A stretch of DNA of 64,000 bases from Longimicrobium sp. (GCF_035474595.1 NZ_DATIND010000083.1:94524-158523), one strand, 5' to 3'; shown: positions 41,247-50,095, counted from the first letter of the stretch. Made by a program: numbers and translations. The notes: generated by a model not told the origin, from the letters alone.

Positions 41247-44200
41247 TCACCCCCGCCCGCGCCCTCGCGTGGAGGTGCGGCGCGGGGTGCCGCGGCCGCG
41301 GCGCACCGGGCGCTTCTTGCGCGCGTTGGCCCGGGCGCGGGCACGCGCGGCGGCGCGCTCGGCGGCGGCGCGGGCCTCGGCGGCGGCGGTGCCGGGGCGC
41401 GGGGTGATGGGGATGTCGGTGATCGCCCGCGCCGCCACGTCGGACACGGCCGAGCGGATCGCCAGGATCTGCCCCTCCGTCCCCCCGTCGTACACGCGGT
41501 TCGTAAGCAGGACCACGAACAGGTCGCGCTCGGGGTCGATCCAGATCGACGTGCCCGTGTAGCCGGTGTGGCCGAAGGCGCGCGCGGAGAAGAAATCGCC
41601 CGCCGAGCTCCGCTTGGCCGGCGTGTCCCACCCCAGCGCGCGCGTCTCCACCTTCAATTGCCGCGTGGTGAAGCGCTGCACCGTGCGCGGCGACCAGATC
41701 CGCCGGTCGCCGTACGCGCCCAGGTTCAGCAGCGTCTGCGCGTAGATGGCGAGATCCCCCGCCGTCGAGAAGAGCCCCGCGTGCCCGGCCACGCCGCCCA
41801 GCCGGAACGAGTTGCCGTCGTGCACCACGTCGCGCAGCACGTACGGGCGCTCGGAGCGGATCGCGCTGGGCACCGTGCGCCCCCACCACACCAGCGGCGG
41901 CCGGTACATGGTGTTCTCCATCCCCAGCGGCACGAACACGCGGCGCGCGGCGAAGCGGTCCACCGGCTCGCCCGCGCGGCGGCGCACGACCTCGGCCATC
42001 AGGATCATCCCGAAGTCGCTGTACACCATCTTCGTCCCCGGCTCGTACACCAGGTCGGTGCGGTAGACCATCTGCAGCGCGGCGTCGGCGTCCGCCGCGC
42101 CGTTGTACAGGTCGTCGCCCGCGGGCAGGCCGCCGGTGTGGGTCATCAGGTTCCACACCGTCACGTCGCCGCGCCCGCCGCCGCGGAACTGGGGGAGATA
42201 GCGGTAGACGGGCTCGTCCAGCCGGATCTTCCCGTCGTCCACCAGCGCCATCACCGCCGCCGTCGTCCCGATCACCTTGGTCAGCGACGCGAGGTCGAAG
42301 AGCGTGTTCGCGGGATCGACCGGCCCGCCCGCGACGGTGCCGTAGCCGCGCAGCTTCACCAGCTTTCCGTGCCGCCCGACGGCGACGGCGGCCGAGGTGA
42401 AGACGCCGGCATCCAGCGCGCGCTGCATCACCGCGTCGATCTTCGCCAGCGAGTCGGCGCTCATCCCCGCGTCCTTCGCGTCGCCGCGGGCCAGGCGCCG
42501 GGCGGGCGGCCACGCTCCGCGGGGATGGGGAAGCTGGTCCGCGGGGCGATGGATCTCGCCGAAGAGCGCGCGCACCGCCGCCCGCTGCGCCCGCGCCCCG
42601 GCGCCGAAGACGAGCACCGCCGTGCGCACCGCCGGCAGCGGCCGCGCGGGGTCCGCGTCCAGCGCCACGTAGACGATGCGCCGCGTCACCGTGTCGCGCG
42701 CGAAGGCCAGGCTGTCCGCGCGGAACTTCGCCGTGTCGCGCCGCGCGGCCTTCGAGGTGTCGCGCCTTGCCACGGCGCCGATGCGGTCCACGAAGCGCAG
42801 CCGCGCGGCACCGACTTCCGCGACGACCGCGCAGTCAGCGCCCGCCGACGCGAAGCTTGGGACGCGCGTCAGCAGGCCGTGACGGGCGACGACGCCGGTC
42901 CGCAGGTGCCGGAGATTGGGGACGCGCGCGGCCAGCTCGCCGGAAAGGGTGGAGACGTCCGCATCGGGCGCGGTGATGAGAATGGTCGCGCGGCACCCGG
43001 CGAGCGCGGGCACGGTCCCCAGCGCCACCGCCGTCCGCTCGAACGCGCCCCCCGCCATCTCCACCGCCTCGCGGCTGGGGAGGGGGAGACGGGTCGTGTC
43101 CGCGGGAGGAATGCCGAGCCCCGCGCGGCGCTTGGCAGCGAAGACGCGGCGCACCGCCTGGTCCACCATGTCGCGGGGGATGCGGCCCGCCTCGACCGCG
43201 GCGGCGAGCGAATCCGCCAGCGCGGCGGGATCGGAGACGCCGGCGAGCAGGTCCGCGCCCTCGCGGATCGCGGCGACAGCGCCGGGGACGATGCCGCCCA
43301 TCCGCCGCGCCAGCGGGCCGTCCGCGGCCACGTCGGCGATCACCATCCCCCCGAACCCCATGTCGCGCCGCAGGATGCCGAAGGCGGTGATGCCGGAGAG
43401 CGGGAGCGGCGTGGTGTCGCCCGTGAGCGCGGGGACGGCCACGAAGCCGGGCTGCACCGCCGCCGCGCCCGCCTTCACCGCCGCGCCCAGCCAGTCCAGG
43501 TGCGACACCTCCAGCGCCGAGCGGTCCCACCGCACGGCGCGAACGCCCGCACCGGCCTCGGAAGACGAGGGGCGGAAGATGGAGATGGCGGGAAGGCGCC
43601 CGCCCTCGGCCAGCGCGCGGACGAAGGCGGCGTACGCGGCCGTCCCCGCGTCGTTCGCCGACGGCGGGGCGAGCGCGGACGAATCGCCGGGGAGCGCGGG
43701 GCCGGCCACGAAGGCCAGGTCGATCCCCATCGCCTTCGCCTCGGCCGCCGCCGCGGTGCCGGCCGCCGTGGCGAGCTCCGCATCCCCCAGCACCATCAGC
43801 CCCTCCGCGGAGGGGAGCTCCGTCGCGCCGGGGAAGACGCGTCCCGCGCCGCCGTCCAGCCGCGCGGCCACCAGCGGCGCCAGCGGCAGCTTCCGCAGCG
43901 TGTCCGCCAGCGCGGCCACGGTGCGCGCCGGGCCGCCCGTCATCTCCACCCCGCCCACCCCGTCCGTGGCCCAGCGCAGCAGCCGCGCCCGCGACGAGTC
44001 GCCCGGGGGAACGGAGGGCGTGAGCGGCGCCGCGCGCACCATCAGCAGCTGCGCCACCTTCTGCCGCGTGGTCATGCGCGCCAGCCGCGCCTCGCTCCAC
44101 GGCGACGCCGGCTCCTGGCGCCCGCACGCGGCGGCGAGCGCGAACAGGCCGAGCGCCAGCGCGCGGAGGATGGCGGCGCGCGGGCGCGGCGGCGCGGGCG

Positions 44201-44249
44201 CGGCCGGTGCGCGGTCGGTTCGGTTCTGCGGACGGGTCAAATCATGCAC
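41247..44249 (-). CDS. GH3-like domain fused to class C beta-lactamase-type serine hydrolase (lipoprotein)
   Basis: A 1,000-residue two-domain exported protein. A lipobox (ALGLFALAAACG, Cys about residue 42) suggests outer-membrane anchoring. Residues ~50-370 follow the NagZ/GH3 layout, including FGGMVIADVAADG with the nucleophile Asp, but the KHFPGHGD motif is absent (SIFRPSSSEAG there), so glycosidase activity is doubtful. Residues ~600-950 are a serine hydrolase of beta-lactamase/D-aminopeptidase type: SLTKV (SxxK), VYSDFGM (YxN-like) and GHTGYTG (KTG-like). A long Arg/Lys/Ala-rich tail ends the protein. Probable role in peptidoglycan fragment processing. Confidence 0.83.
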   Translation of the reverse strand: MHDLTRPQNRTDRAPAAPAPPRPRAAILRALALGLFALAAACGRQEPASPWSEARLARMTTRQKVAQLLMVRAAPLTPSVPPGDSSRARLLRWATDGVGGVEMTGGPARTVAALADTLRKLPLAPLVAARLDGGAGRVFPGATELPSAEGLMVLGDAELATAAGTAAAAEAKAMGIDLAFVAGPALPGDSSALAPPSANDAGTAAYAAFVRALAEGGRLPAISIFRPSSSEAGAGVRAVRWDRSALEVSHLDWLGAAVKAGAAAVQPGFVAVPALTGDTTPLPLSGITAFGILRRDMGFGGMVIADVAADGPLARRMGGIVPGAVAAIREGADLLAGVSDPAALADSLAAAVEAGRIPRDMVDQAVRRVFAAKRRAGLGIPPADTTRLPLPSREAVEMAGGAFERTAVALGTVPALAGCRATILITAPDADVSTLSGELAARVPNLRHLRTGVVARHGLLTRVPSFASAGADCAVVAEVGAARLRFVDRIGAVARRDTSKAARRDTAKFRADSLAFARDTVTRRIVYVALDADPARPLPAVRTAVLVFGAGARAQRAAVRALFGEIHRPADQLPHPRGAWPPARRLARGDAKDAGMSADSLAKIDAVMQRALDAGVFTSAAVAVGRHGKLVKLRGYGTVAGGPVDPANTLFDLASLTKVIGTTAAVMALVDDGKIRLDEPVYRYLPQFRGGGRGDVTVWNLMTHTGGLPAGDDLYNGAADADAALQMVYRTDLVYEPGTKMVYSDFGMILMAEVVRRRAGEPVDRFAARRVFVPLGMENTMYRPPLVWWGRTVPSAIRSERPYVLRDVVHDGNSFRLGGVAGHAGLFSTAGDLAIYAQTLLNLGAYGDRRIWSPRTVQRFTTRQLKVETRALGWDTPAKRSSAGDFFSARAFGHTGYTGTSIWIDPERDLFVVLLTNRVYDGGTEGQILAIRSAVSDVAARAITDIPITPRPGTAAAEARAAAERAAARARARANARKKRPVRRGRGTPRRTSTRGRGRG

Positions 44250-44601
44250 CGGTTGCGGGACTTGCCCGTTGCCGGTGGCAGGAAACGGACCGGAGGGTGG
44301 GACAAGGCTGCGTCAGAACTGTGACAAGTTTGCCGCACCGGAAACAGATGTCTCATCCGTAAATCCTGTAATCGGGGGGTTCTGCAGAGGCACGGGGCTG
44401 GCTTGGGTTTTGCCACGGCGAAGGCCAAGTCGTGCGAGGTACCAGCCATACGAGCAGGCGCGTCCGCCCCCCGAGGCGAGCGCGCGCTACGCCCCACCTT
44501 GCGCTGCATCCCCCGACAATCCACGCGCGCCCGGTCCGCCGGGCCCCAGAATGAGAGCCGGACCGCGGCCCTTTACGGCCGAGGCTGCACAGGCGAACGA
44601 G
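44250..44601. other. divergent intergenic region without a gene
   Basis: About 350 bp between the divergent GH3-fusion and diguanylate cyclase genes. The middle part (agatgtctcatccgtaaatcctgtaatc, ~44,347-44,375) is AT-richer and the best place for promoters; no clear hexamer pair stands out. Confidence 0.4.
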
Positions 44602-46047
44602 ATGAGCGAAGCCCCTGCCACCGTGTTCGTGGCCGATGACAACCCGTCGATCCTGCTGGGCCTGGACCGCGCCCTGAAGGCGCGCGGCTACGACGTGCGC
44701 ACCGCCGCCACCGGCGGGGCCGTGCTGCGGCTGCTGAACGAGCACCCGAAGACGCCGGACCTGGTGCTGCTGGACGTGATGATGCCGGAGCTTTCCGGGA
44801 TCGACGTGCTGCGCGCGCTGCGCCGCGACGACCGCTGGGCCGACGTTCCCGTGGTCCTCATCACCGCCACCAACGACGGCGCGCTGCCGGTTTCCGCGCT
44901 GCGCGACGGGGCGGTGGACTTCCTGACCAAGCCCTTCCGGCTGGACGAGCTGCTGGCCCGCGTGGACGCGCACGTCACCCGCAACCGCGAGCTGCGCCGC
45001 GCGCGGGAGCAGGCGCGGATGCGGCTGGAGGCCATCGACCTGATCCGCGAATTGAACCGCGTGGTCAGCGCCGACGAGATGTTCCACCTGGTCACCGCGC
45101 GCACCGCGCAGGTGCTGGGCGTGGCCCGCTGCTCGGTGCTGGTGGTGGAGCGCGGCCAGCAGACGGCGCGCGTGGCGGCGAGCAGCGAGGCGCAGCTGGC
45201 CGACGGGATGCTGCTGGAGCTGGACCACTACCCAGAGGTGCGCGAGGCGCTGGAAACGGGAAAGCCGGTGGCCATCGCCGACGTGTCGGCCAGCCCGCTC
45301 TTCGACGGCGTGCGGGACGGCGCCGCCACCCCGCTGCGCTCCGCCATCGTGGTCCCCTTCCCGCTCACCGAGACCGTCACCGGCCTGTTCGTGGAGCATG
45401 CCACGGTCGACGAGCCGGAGCTGGGCCCCGAGGCGGCCGAGCTGGCCGAGCGGGTGGTGGACGCCATCGTGCAGGCGTGCGGGCGGGTGCAGATCTTCGA
45501 GCGGCTGATGCAGCAGCGGCAGCACCTGCACGACCTGGCCAACACCGACCAGCTCACCGGCGTGGCCACGCGCCGCGCGCTGGAAGAGTACCTGCGCACC
45601 GAGCTGCAGGTTGCGCGCGAGCGGGGCGAGCCGCTGTCGGTGGTGCTGCTGGACCTGGACAACTTCAAGGAGATCAACGACACCTTCGGCCACCTGGCCG
45701 GCGACGCGGTGCTGCGGTCGCTGGGCAACTGGCTGCAGTCGGAAAGCAGCCTGCGCACGCACGACCGCCCCGCGCGCTACGGCGGCGACGAGTTCGTGGT
45801 GGTGCTCCCCGGCACCGGCGCGGCGGGCGCGCTGCGCTTCGCCGAGCGGGCGCGCAACGAGTTCGGGCAGATCCCCTTCGTGTTCGGCGGGCGCGCGGTG
45901 CGGGCGTCGCTCTCCGCGGGCGTGGCCTCGTGGCCCGACTTCCCCGCCGAAACGGTGGACGAGCTGATCGCCGAGGCCGACGCGGCGCTGTACCAGGCCA
46001 AGCAGCAGGGCCGGGACCGGGTCTGCATCGCCGCCGCGGTCGGATAA
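44602..46047 (+). CDS. response regulator with GAF and GGDEF domains (diguanylate cyclase)
   Basis: A 481-residue protein that probably makes cyclic di-GMP under phosphorelay control. Receiver (residues 8-125) has DD at the acidic pocket (FVADDNPS), the phospho-Asp in LLLDVMMPE, Thr in LITATND and Lys in LTKPFR. GAF-type middle region (about 145-300). GGDEF domain (about 320-480) with DQLTGVATRRALEEYL, LLDLDNFKEIND, an intact YGGDEF and a final ADAALYQAKQQGRD. No RxxD inhibitory site was seen at the usual place. No membrane helix. The GAF histidine kinase at 22.7 kb is a possible but unproven partner. Confidence 0.93.
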   Translation: MSEAPATVFVADDNPSILLGLDRALKARGYDVRTAATGGAVLRLLNEHPKTPDLVLLDVMMPELSGIDVLRALRRDDRWADVPVVLITATNDGALPVSALRDGAVDFLTKPFRLDELLARVDAHVTRNRELRRAREQARMRLEAIDLIRELNRVVSADEMFHLVTARTAQVLGVARCSVLVVERGQQTARVAASSEAQLADGMLLELDHYPEVREALETGKPVAIADVSASPLFDGVRDGAATPLRSAIVVPFPLTETVTGLFVEHATVDEPELGPEAAELAERVVDAIVQACGRVQIFERLMQQRQHLHDLANTDQLTGVATRRALEEYLRTELQVARERGEPLSVVLLDLDNFKEINDTFGHLAGDAVLRSLGNWLQSESSLRTHDRPARYGGDEFVVVLPGTGAAGALRFAERARNEFGQIPFVFGGRAVRASLSAGVASWPDFPAETVDELIAEADAALYQAKQQGRDRVCIAAAVG

Positions 46048-46240
46048 ACGAAGTACGAAAGTACGAGGAGTACGGAAGTACGAAACAGAACGTGCGTGAG
46101 TGCGGAAGTGCGGGAGTGCGCTGGGCTCGAGCGAGTCCGGCGCACTTTTCGTTTCCGCACCTCACGCACTTCCGCACTCACGCACTCACGCACTCTTTCA
46201 TCGTACTCCCGTACTTTCGTACTTTCGTACTTCCCCTGCG
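46048..46240. repeat. long inverted repeat built from short words (agtacg, gcggaagtgc)
   Basis: The left arm repeats gtacgaaagtacg/agtacggaagtacg then gtgagtgcggaagtgcggga; the right arm repeats the complements (cacttccgcactcacgcact, then gtactcccgtactttcgtac). Each arm is about 70-80 bp and imperfect. It follows the diguanylate cyclase stop, likely acts as a terminator, and shares its vocabulary with 7,576-7,652 and 47,188-47,228. Confidence 0.75.
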
Positions 46241-46267
46241 GCAAGGAACCTGCGGGTCGCGCGGAAC

Positions 46268-47080
46268 ATGGATGAGGAGAAACCGGTGCGTCCGCTGATC
46301 GTCGTCACCACCACGCTGGCGCCCTCGGGGTCGCACAACCTGCCGGCGGTGCGGCTGAACGTGCAGTACGTGACCGCGGTCGAGGAGCCGGGGGGCACGG
46401 CCGTGCTCCTGACCCCCGGCCACGACCGCGAGTCGGTGTGCCGGCTGGTGGAGCTGGCGCACGGGCTGGTGCTGACGGGCGGCGAGGACGTGGCCCCCGA
46501 GCTGTACGGCCAGGAGCCGCACCCCGAGCTGGGGAGCGTGAACCCGCTGCGCGACCAGATCGAGATGGCCGCGCTGGAGGTGGCGCTCCGCCGCGGCATC
46601 CCCATCCTGGCCATCTGCCGGGGGATGCAGATGCTGAACGTGGCGCTGGGCGGCACCCTCTACCAGGACATCCCCTCGCAGCTCGGCGGCGACGTGCTGC
46701 ACGAGCAGGACGCCCCCGTCACCCAGCGCTGGCACCGCGCCGACGTGAAGCCCGGCTCGGGGCTCGAGGCCATCTTCGGCAACCGCGAGCTGTTCATCAA
46801 CTCCTTCCACCACCAGGCGGTCCGCGACGTCGCGCCCTCGCTCGAGGCCACGGTGTGGGCGGAGGACGGGATCGTGGAGGGCGTGGAGGGGAAGGAGCAC
46901 GGGTGGATGTACGGCGTGCAGTGGCACCCCGAGCGCGGCGAGGCCGAATCCCCCGCCGACGAGCGCGACCCCGACCGCCGCCTGTTCTGGGCCTTCATCC
47001 AGGCCGCCCGCGAGTTCGCGCAGACCACCAGCGACGCCCGGGCAGACGCGACGACGGACCTCGTCTCCGCCGCCGACTGA
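46268..47080 (+). CDS. gamma-glutamyl-gamma-aminobutyrate hydrolase family (class I glutamine amidotransferase-like, C26)
   Basis: A 270-residue PuuD-like hydrolase. The catalytic triad is visible: Cys in LAICRGMQMLN (about residue 119), His and Glu in YGVQWHPE (about 222-224). LTGGEDVAPELYG and INSFHHQAV are further family blocks. Relatives cleave gamma-glutamyl amides, for example gamma-Glu-GABA in putrescine catabolism. No putrescine genes lie nearby, so the substrate is open. It might also act on products of the amidoligase cluster at 2-7 kb. ATG 46268 is used; the upstream in-frame extension runs through repeat DNA. Confidence 0.9.
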   Translation: MDEEKPVRPLIVVTTTLAPSGSHNLPAVRLNVQYVTAVEEPGGTAVLLTPGHDRESVCRLVELAHGLVLTGGEDVAPELYGQEPHPELGSVNPLRDQIEMAALEVALRRGIPILAICRGMQMLNVALGGTLYQDIPSQLGGDVLHEQDAPVTQRWHRADVKPGSGLEAIFGNRELFINSFHHQAVRDVAPSLEATVWAEDGIVEGVEGKEHGWMYGVQWHPERGEAESPADERDPDRRLFWAFIQAAREFAQTTSDARADATTDLVSAAD

Positions 47081-47103
47081 GGCGCGCACTCGCAACGCCC
47101 CCT

Positions 47104-47166
47104 CAGCGGCGGCTGAAGCCGCAGGAACAATGACGGGAAGCCTCGCAAACTGCGCGAGGCTGTTCG
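47104..47166. repeat. dispersed repeat, family D (copy 1)
   Basis: ggctgaagccgcaggaacaa and aagcctcgcaaactgcgcga with a gaggct hairpin end. A near-identical copy lies at 63,908-63,964 and an inverted one at about 61,525-61,580. All are next to transcription-unit ends. Confidence 0.65.
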
Positions 47167-47187
47167 GCTCGCCGGCAACTACCGCTC

Positions 47188-47228
47188 GTCAGTTCCGCAC
47201 TCTCGCACTTCCGCACTTCCGCACTTAC
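47188..47228. repeat. gcacttcc short-word tandem repeat
   Basis: Four near-repeats of cgcacttc (ttccgcactctcgcacttcc..) directly beyond the stop of the minus-strand gene at 47,225. Same vocabulary as the inverted repeat at 46,048-46,240. Confidence 0.6.
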
Positions 47229-47440
47229 CTGACGATGTCGAACCAGTCGATCTCGTCCAGCGGCACCTCCAGCGGGTCGCCGGTGCCCGGGTGGCGCGCG
47301 GCCAGGATCTCCTCGCCGAAGTCCGTGCGCAGGCGCTCGGGCAGGATCACCAGCTCGCTCCCGCGGCGGACCAGCTGGATGCGGCGCCGGTCCGTGATCG
47401 CCCGCTCCAGCCGGTCGTAGTCGCGCGGGGTCCAGTTCAC
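47225..47440 (-). CDS. small hypothetical protein coupled to a membrane protein gene
   Basis: A 71-residue soluble acidic protein. It reads like a small beta-rich domain (RRRIQLVRRGSELVILPERL) with an acidic C-terminus ending PLDEIDWFDIVR. Not recognised. GTG 47440 overlaps the TGA of the upstream membrane-protein gene (GTGA), which is the main support for this start and for the gene being real. Confidence 0.65.
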   Translation of the reverse strand: MNWTPRDYDRLERAITDRRRIQLVRRGSELVILPERLRTDFGEEILAARHPGTGDPLEVPLDEIDWFDIVR

Positions 47441-48168
47441 GGACGGACCGTGTCGCGGCCCGTGGGCTCCGGCGGCGGCGCCTCGGTGATGGCGGGCGGC
47501 GGCGCGGGCGCGGCGGGCGCCGGGGCGGGCGCGGCCGGCGGCGGGGTCGTCACTGGCGGCGGAGCGACGACGGGCGCGGGGCCGCCGCCGCGCAGGATTC
47601 CCTCCGGGCGCACGGAAACGTAGTAGTCCTTCACGAACAGCGAGTCGATGCGCATGAAGCTGCTGTCCGGAAGGTCGCCGAACTTCACGCCCGGCTTGGC
47701 GCGCGGAACCACGAAGCGCAGCGTGTCCATCCACACGTTGAACTCGGCGCGGGAGATCTTCTGCAGGTAGCCGTTCACATTCACCCCGCAACCAACACAC
47801 ATCCCCCGCAGCTGCGCGGGCGTGGGCGCCGGCTCGAAGCGCAGCAGGATGCGGCGGCCACGCGGGGTGCGCACGTAGATGGCGTTGCGGCGCACCCCCG
47901 TCTCCGCCGTGCCCACCAGGTGCACCACGCGGCCCAGCTCGCGGTCGGTGAGCTTGTCCACGTTCTCGAAGGGCTCGATCACCACCGGCAGCACCGGCGC
48001 GCGGTCCGAGCCGAAGTTGGCCGCCGCGCCCACGCCGCCGTAGCGCCCGTGCGCCGTGGGGTCGCCGAAGATGGCGGCGGCCGTGATGGCGATGAGCCCC
48101 ACGCCCACCAGGACGATGGTCCAGAACCAGACGCGCTGGTTGCGACCGCGTACGAGCCGGATATCCAT
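47437..48168 (-). CDS. membrane-anchored hypothetical protein with Pro/Ala-rich tail
   Basis: A 243-residue protein with one N-terminal transmembrane helix (VWFWTIVLVGVGLIAITAAAIFG, about residues 13-35), then a periplasmic domain containing a CVGC pair (RGMCVGCGVNV). It ends in a Pro/Ala-rich stretch (VVAPPPVTTPPPAAPAPAP...). No family recognised. CVGC could be a redox or metal site; the divergent neighbour is a DsbA-like protein. Its stop overlaps the 71-residue gene downstream. Confidence 0.7.
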   Translation of the reverse strand: MDIRLVRGRNQRVWFWTIVLVGVGLIAITAAAIFGDPTAHGRYGGVGAAANFGSDRAPVLPVVIEPFENVDKLTDRELGRVVHLVGTAETGVRRNAIYVRTPRGRRILLRFEPAPTPAQLRGMCVGCGVNVNGYLQKISRAEFNVWMDTLRFVVPRAKPGVKFGDLPDSSFMRIDSLFVKDYYVSVRPEGILRGGGPAPVVAPPPVTTPPPAAPAPAPAAPAPPPAITEAPPPEPTGRDTVRP

Positions 48169-48175
48169 TTGAACC

Positions 48176-48330
48176 GCTGGGAAACAGGGAACGGGTTACA
48201 GGGGACAGGGACGGCGGGACCGATTGCATCCGTCATGGGTACTTGGCCCCGGGCCGGCGGAGATGCCTGTGTGGGCGATCCGCCGTTCCCTGTAACCTGT
48301 TCCCTGTTCCCTGTCCCCTGCTGTTCGCAA
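48176..48330. repeat. inverted repeat of ccctgttccctg words between divergent genes
   Basis: Left arm gggaaacagggaacgggtta and caggggacaggg; right arm tgtaacctgttccctgttcc and ctgtcccctg. Located between the membrane protein and the divergent DsbA-like gene, unlike most others, which follow genes; promoters for both must lie in or around it. Confidence 0.65.
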
Positions 48331-48452
48331 GCGCCGTTCCCCGTTCGCTTTCCGGCGGGGAACGGCTTGCTCCGCCGGGACGGGGGCGGTTATCATGTTC
48401 CGCCGCGCCACACGGCGCAAATCACCCAACCCGTCCAGACCGGAGAACTTCC

Positions 48453-49241
48453 GTGCCCCGACCCGCGCCGAAGCCGCGGCGGTCGCTTACGCCTTTCTAC
48501 GTGCTGCTGGGCCTGGTGCTCCTGGCCGGGATCGGCGTGGTCGCCACCCAGATGGGCTCCAAGGGCGGCAAGGCCGCCAACCAGGGCGTTCCGGTGACCA
48601 TGACCCCGGACCAGCTCCAGCGCGTCCGCGGCATCACCCAGGGCCGCGAGGACGCCCCCATCACCATCTACGAGTTCGCGGACTTCCAGTGCCCGCACTG
48701 CGCCGAGTTCGCGTGGAAGGTGGAGCCGCTGATCCGCGACTCGCTGGTGAACACGGGGAAGGCGCGGTACGTGTTCTACGAGTTCCCGCTCGCCTTCAAG
48801 TGGAGCTGGCTCTCGGCGCGCTCCGGCCGCTGCGCCAACGAGCAGGGGAAGTTCTGGCCGTACCACGACCTGGTCTTCGCGCGCCAGACCGACTGGGGCT
48901 TCGAGAAGGACCCGGTGGACAAGCTGGCCGGCTACGCGCAGCAGGCGGGGCTGGACGCCGGCAAGTTCGAGGAGTGCGTGCGCTCCGACAAGTACGTGCG
49001 CGAGGTCTCGGAGAGCGCGCAGCTGGCGCAGTCGCTGGGCGTGCAGGGCACCCCCACGCTCTTCGTGAACGGGCGCAACATCGGCACGCCGGAGACCTAC
49101 AAGGCGCTGGCCGACAAGGTGCGCGAGATCGCCCCGGCCGCGTTCGGCGGCGCCGCTCCGGCGGCGGCCACCGCCCCGGCGGCGGCGACGCCCGCCGACT
49201 CGGCGAAGACGCCCGCGGCGGGCGCCACCACCACCTCGTGA
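48453..49241 (+). CDS. DsbA-family thiol-disulfide oxidoreductase, membrane-anchored
   Basis: A 262-residue DsbA/thioredoxin-fold protein. An N-terminal anchor (FYVLLGLVLLAGIGVVATQM) leads to a periplasmic domain with the CPHC active site in FADFQCPHCAEF and the cis-Pro loop QGTPTLFVNG. An Ala/Pro/Thr-rich tail ends the protein. GTG 48453 follows cggagaacttcc. The stop overlaps the VKOR gene GTG (GTGA). DsbA plus VKOR is a known pair: VKOR reoxidises the DsbA partner using quinones, so together they make disulfides in exported proteins. Confidence 0.93.
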   Translation: MPRPAPKPRRSLTPFYVLLGLVLLAGIGVVATQMGSKGGKAANQGVPVTMTPDQLQRVRGITQGREDAPITIYEFADFQCPHCAEFAWKVEPLIRDSLVNTGKARYVFYEFPLAFKWSWLSARSGRCANEQGKFWPYHDLVFARQTDWGFEKDPVDKLAGYAQQAGLDAGKFEECVRSDKYVREVSESAQLAQSLGVQGTPTLFVNGRNIGTPETYKALADKVREIAPAAFGGAAPAAATAPAAATPADSAKTPAAGATTTS

Positions 49242-49723
49242 GCACCGCCGTGGCGACCGAAGGGCCCGTCTTCACGGACGACGCCGGCGACTACGCCGAC
49301 CCGCCGATGACGCGGATGGCGATCGCGGTGCTGGCGCTGATCGGGATCCTGGTCGCCTCGTACCTGTCGCTGTACAAGCTCGGCTTCATCGGCGGGCTGA
49401 CGTGCACCGTGGGCAGCTGCGAGCAGGTGCAGGCGTCGCCCTGGGCGGTGTTCCTCGGCCTTCCCGTCTCCATCTGGGGGCTGGGGGCGTACGTGACCAT
49501 GCTGGCGGTGGCGATCATCGGCCTGCAGCCGCGCTTCGTGAACGCGCGCTGGGTGGCGGTGGCGCTCACCGCCCTGAGCGCGGTGGGGGTGGCGTTCTCG
49601 GCGTACCTCACGTACATCGAGGCGTTCGTGATCGAGATGTGGTGCCAGTACTGCGTGATCTCGGCGATCATCGTCACGGTGATCTTCTTCCTGTCGCTTC
49701 CCGGGCTCAGGCGGGCGCGGTGA
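49238..49723 (+). CDS. vitamin K epoxide reductase (VKOR) family membrane protein
   Basis: A 161-residue bacterial VKOR with four to five transmembrane helices. The CQYC active site lies in EMWCQYCVISAI near the C-terminus; loop cysteines sit in GLTCTVGSCEQV, and the conserved Ser/Trp region in GLPVSIWGLGAY. It passes electrons from the DsbA-like protein encoded just upstream to the quinone pool. GTG 49238 overlaps the previous stop. A small gene follows 27 bp downstream. Confidence 0.93.
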   Translation: MSTAVATEGPVFTDDAGDYADPPMTRMAIAVLALIGILVASYLSLYKLGFIGGLTCTVGSCEQVQASPWAVFLGLPVSIWGLGAYVTMLAVAIIGLQPRFVNARWVAVALTALSAVGVAFSAYLTYIEAFVIEMWCQYCVISAIIVTVIFFLSLPGLRRAR

Positions 49724-49749
49724 GCGGCGGGGTTCCGGACGGAGGGACG

Positions 49750-49968
49750 ATGCAGGAGCAGAGCGAGGCGGCGGCCACGGTGCCGGTGCGGCTGGTGTTC
49801 GCGGACCAGGGCACCTTCCACGACGAGACGGTGCACGTGCCCGCGGCCATGCTGGGCGAGTACGACCGCCTGATCGACCTTCTCCGCGAGGAGGAGTCGG
49901 TCACGCGCCAGGTGTACGTCGACCTGGGCCGCCTGGTCAGCGCCTACGTGGTGAACGACGGCGAGTAG
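49750..49968 (+). CDS. small hypothetical protein in the DsbA-VKOR operon
   Basis: A 72-residue soluble, acidic protein: a beta-rich start (VPVRLVFADQGTFHDETVHVP), then helices (EYDRLIDLLREEESVTRQVY) and VDLGRLVSAYVV. Not recognised. ATG 49750 has an excellent ggaggg site; a GTG overlapping the VKOR stop is a possible longer start. Ends just before a hairpin terminator, making it the last gene of the operon. Confidence 0.7.
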   Translation: MQEQSEAAATVPVRLVFADQGTFHDETVHVPAAMLGEYDRLIDLLREEESVTRQVYVDLGRLVSAYVVNDGE

Positions 49969-49992
49969 CTCGCCCCCGATCGCCACCGGACA

Positions 49993-50033
49993 ACGAAGCC
50001 CCTCTTCCGCGCGGATGCGGAGGCGGGGCTTCG
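49993..50033 (+). terminator. hairpin terminator of the DsbA-VKOR operon
   Basis: cgaagcccct..ccgc and gcgg..aggcggggcttcg arms; same gaagcccc stem family as others in the window. Confidence 0.6.
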
Positions 50034-50095
50034 GCTGTCTGAGGGTATCATACGAAATTCGGGAGAAGGATCGGTGCGTCCGGCCAACTCACGTG

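Noticed and set aside
41568..44324. A plus-strand frame of about 918 codons opposite the GH3 fusion.
   Set aside because: Arg/Ala/His-rich shadow of a gene with clear domains and lipobox on the minus strand.
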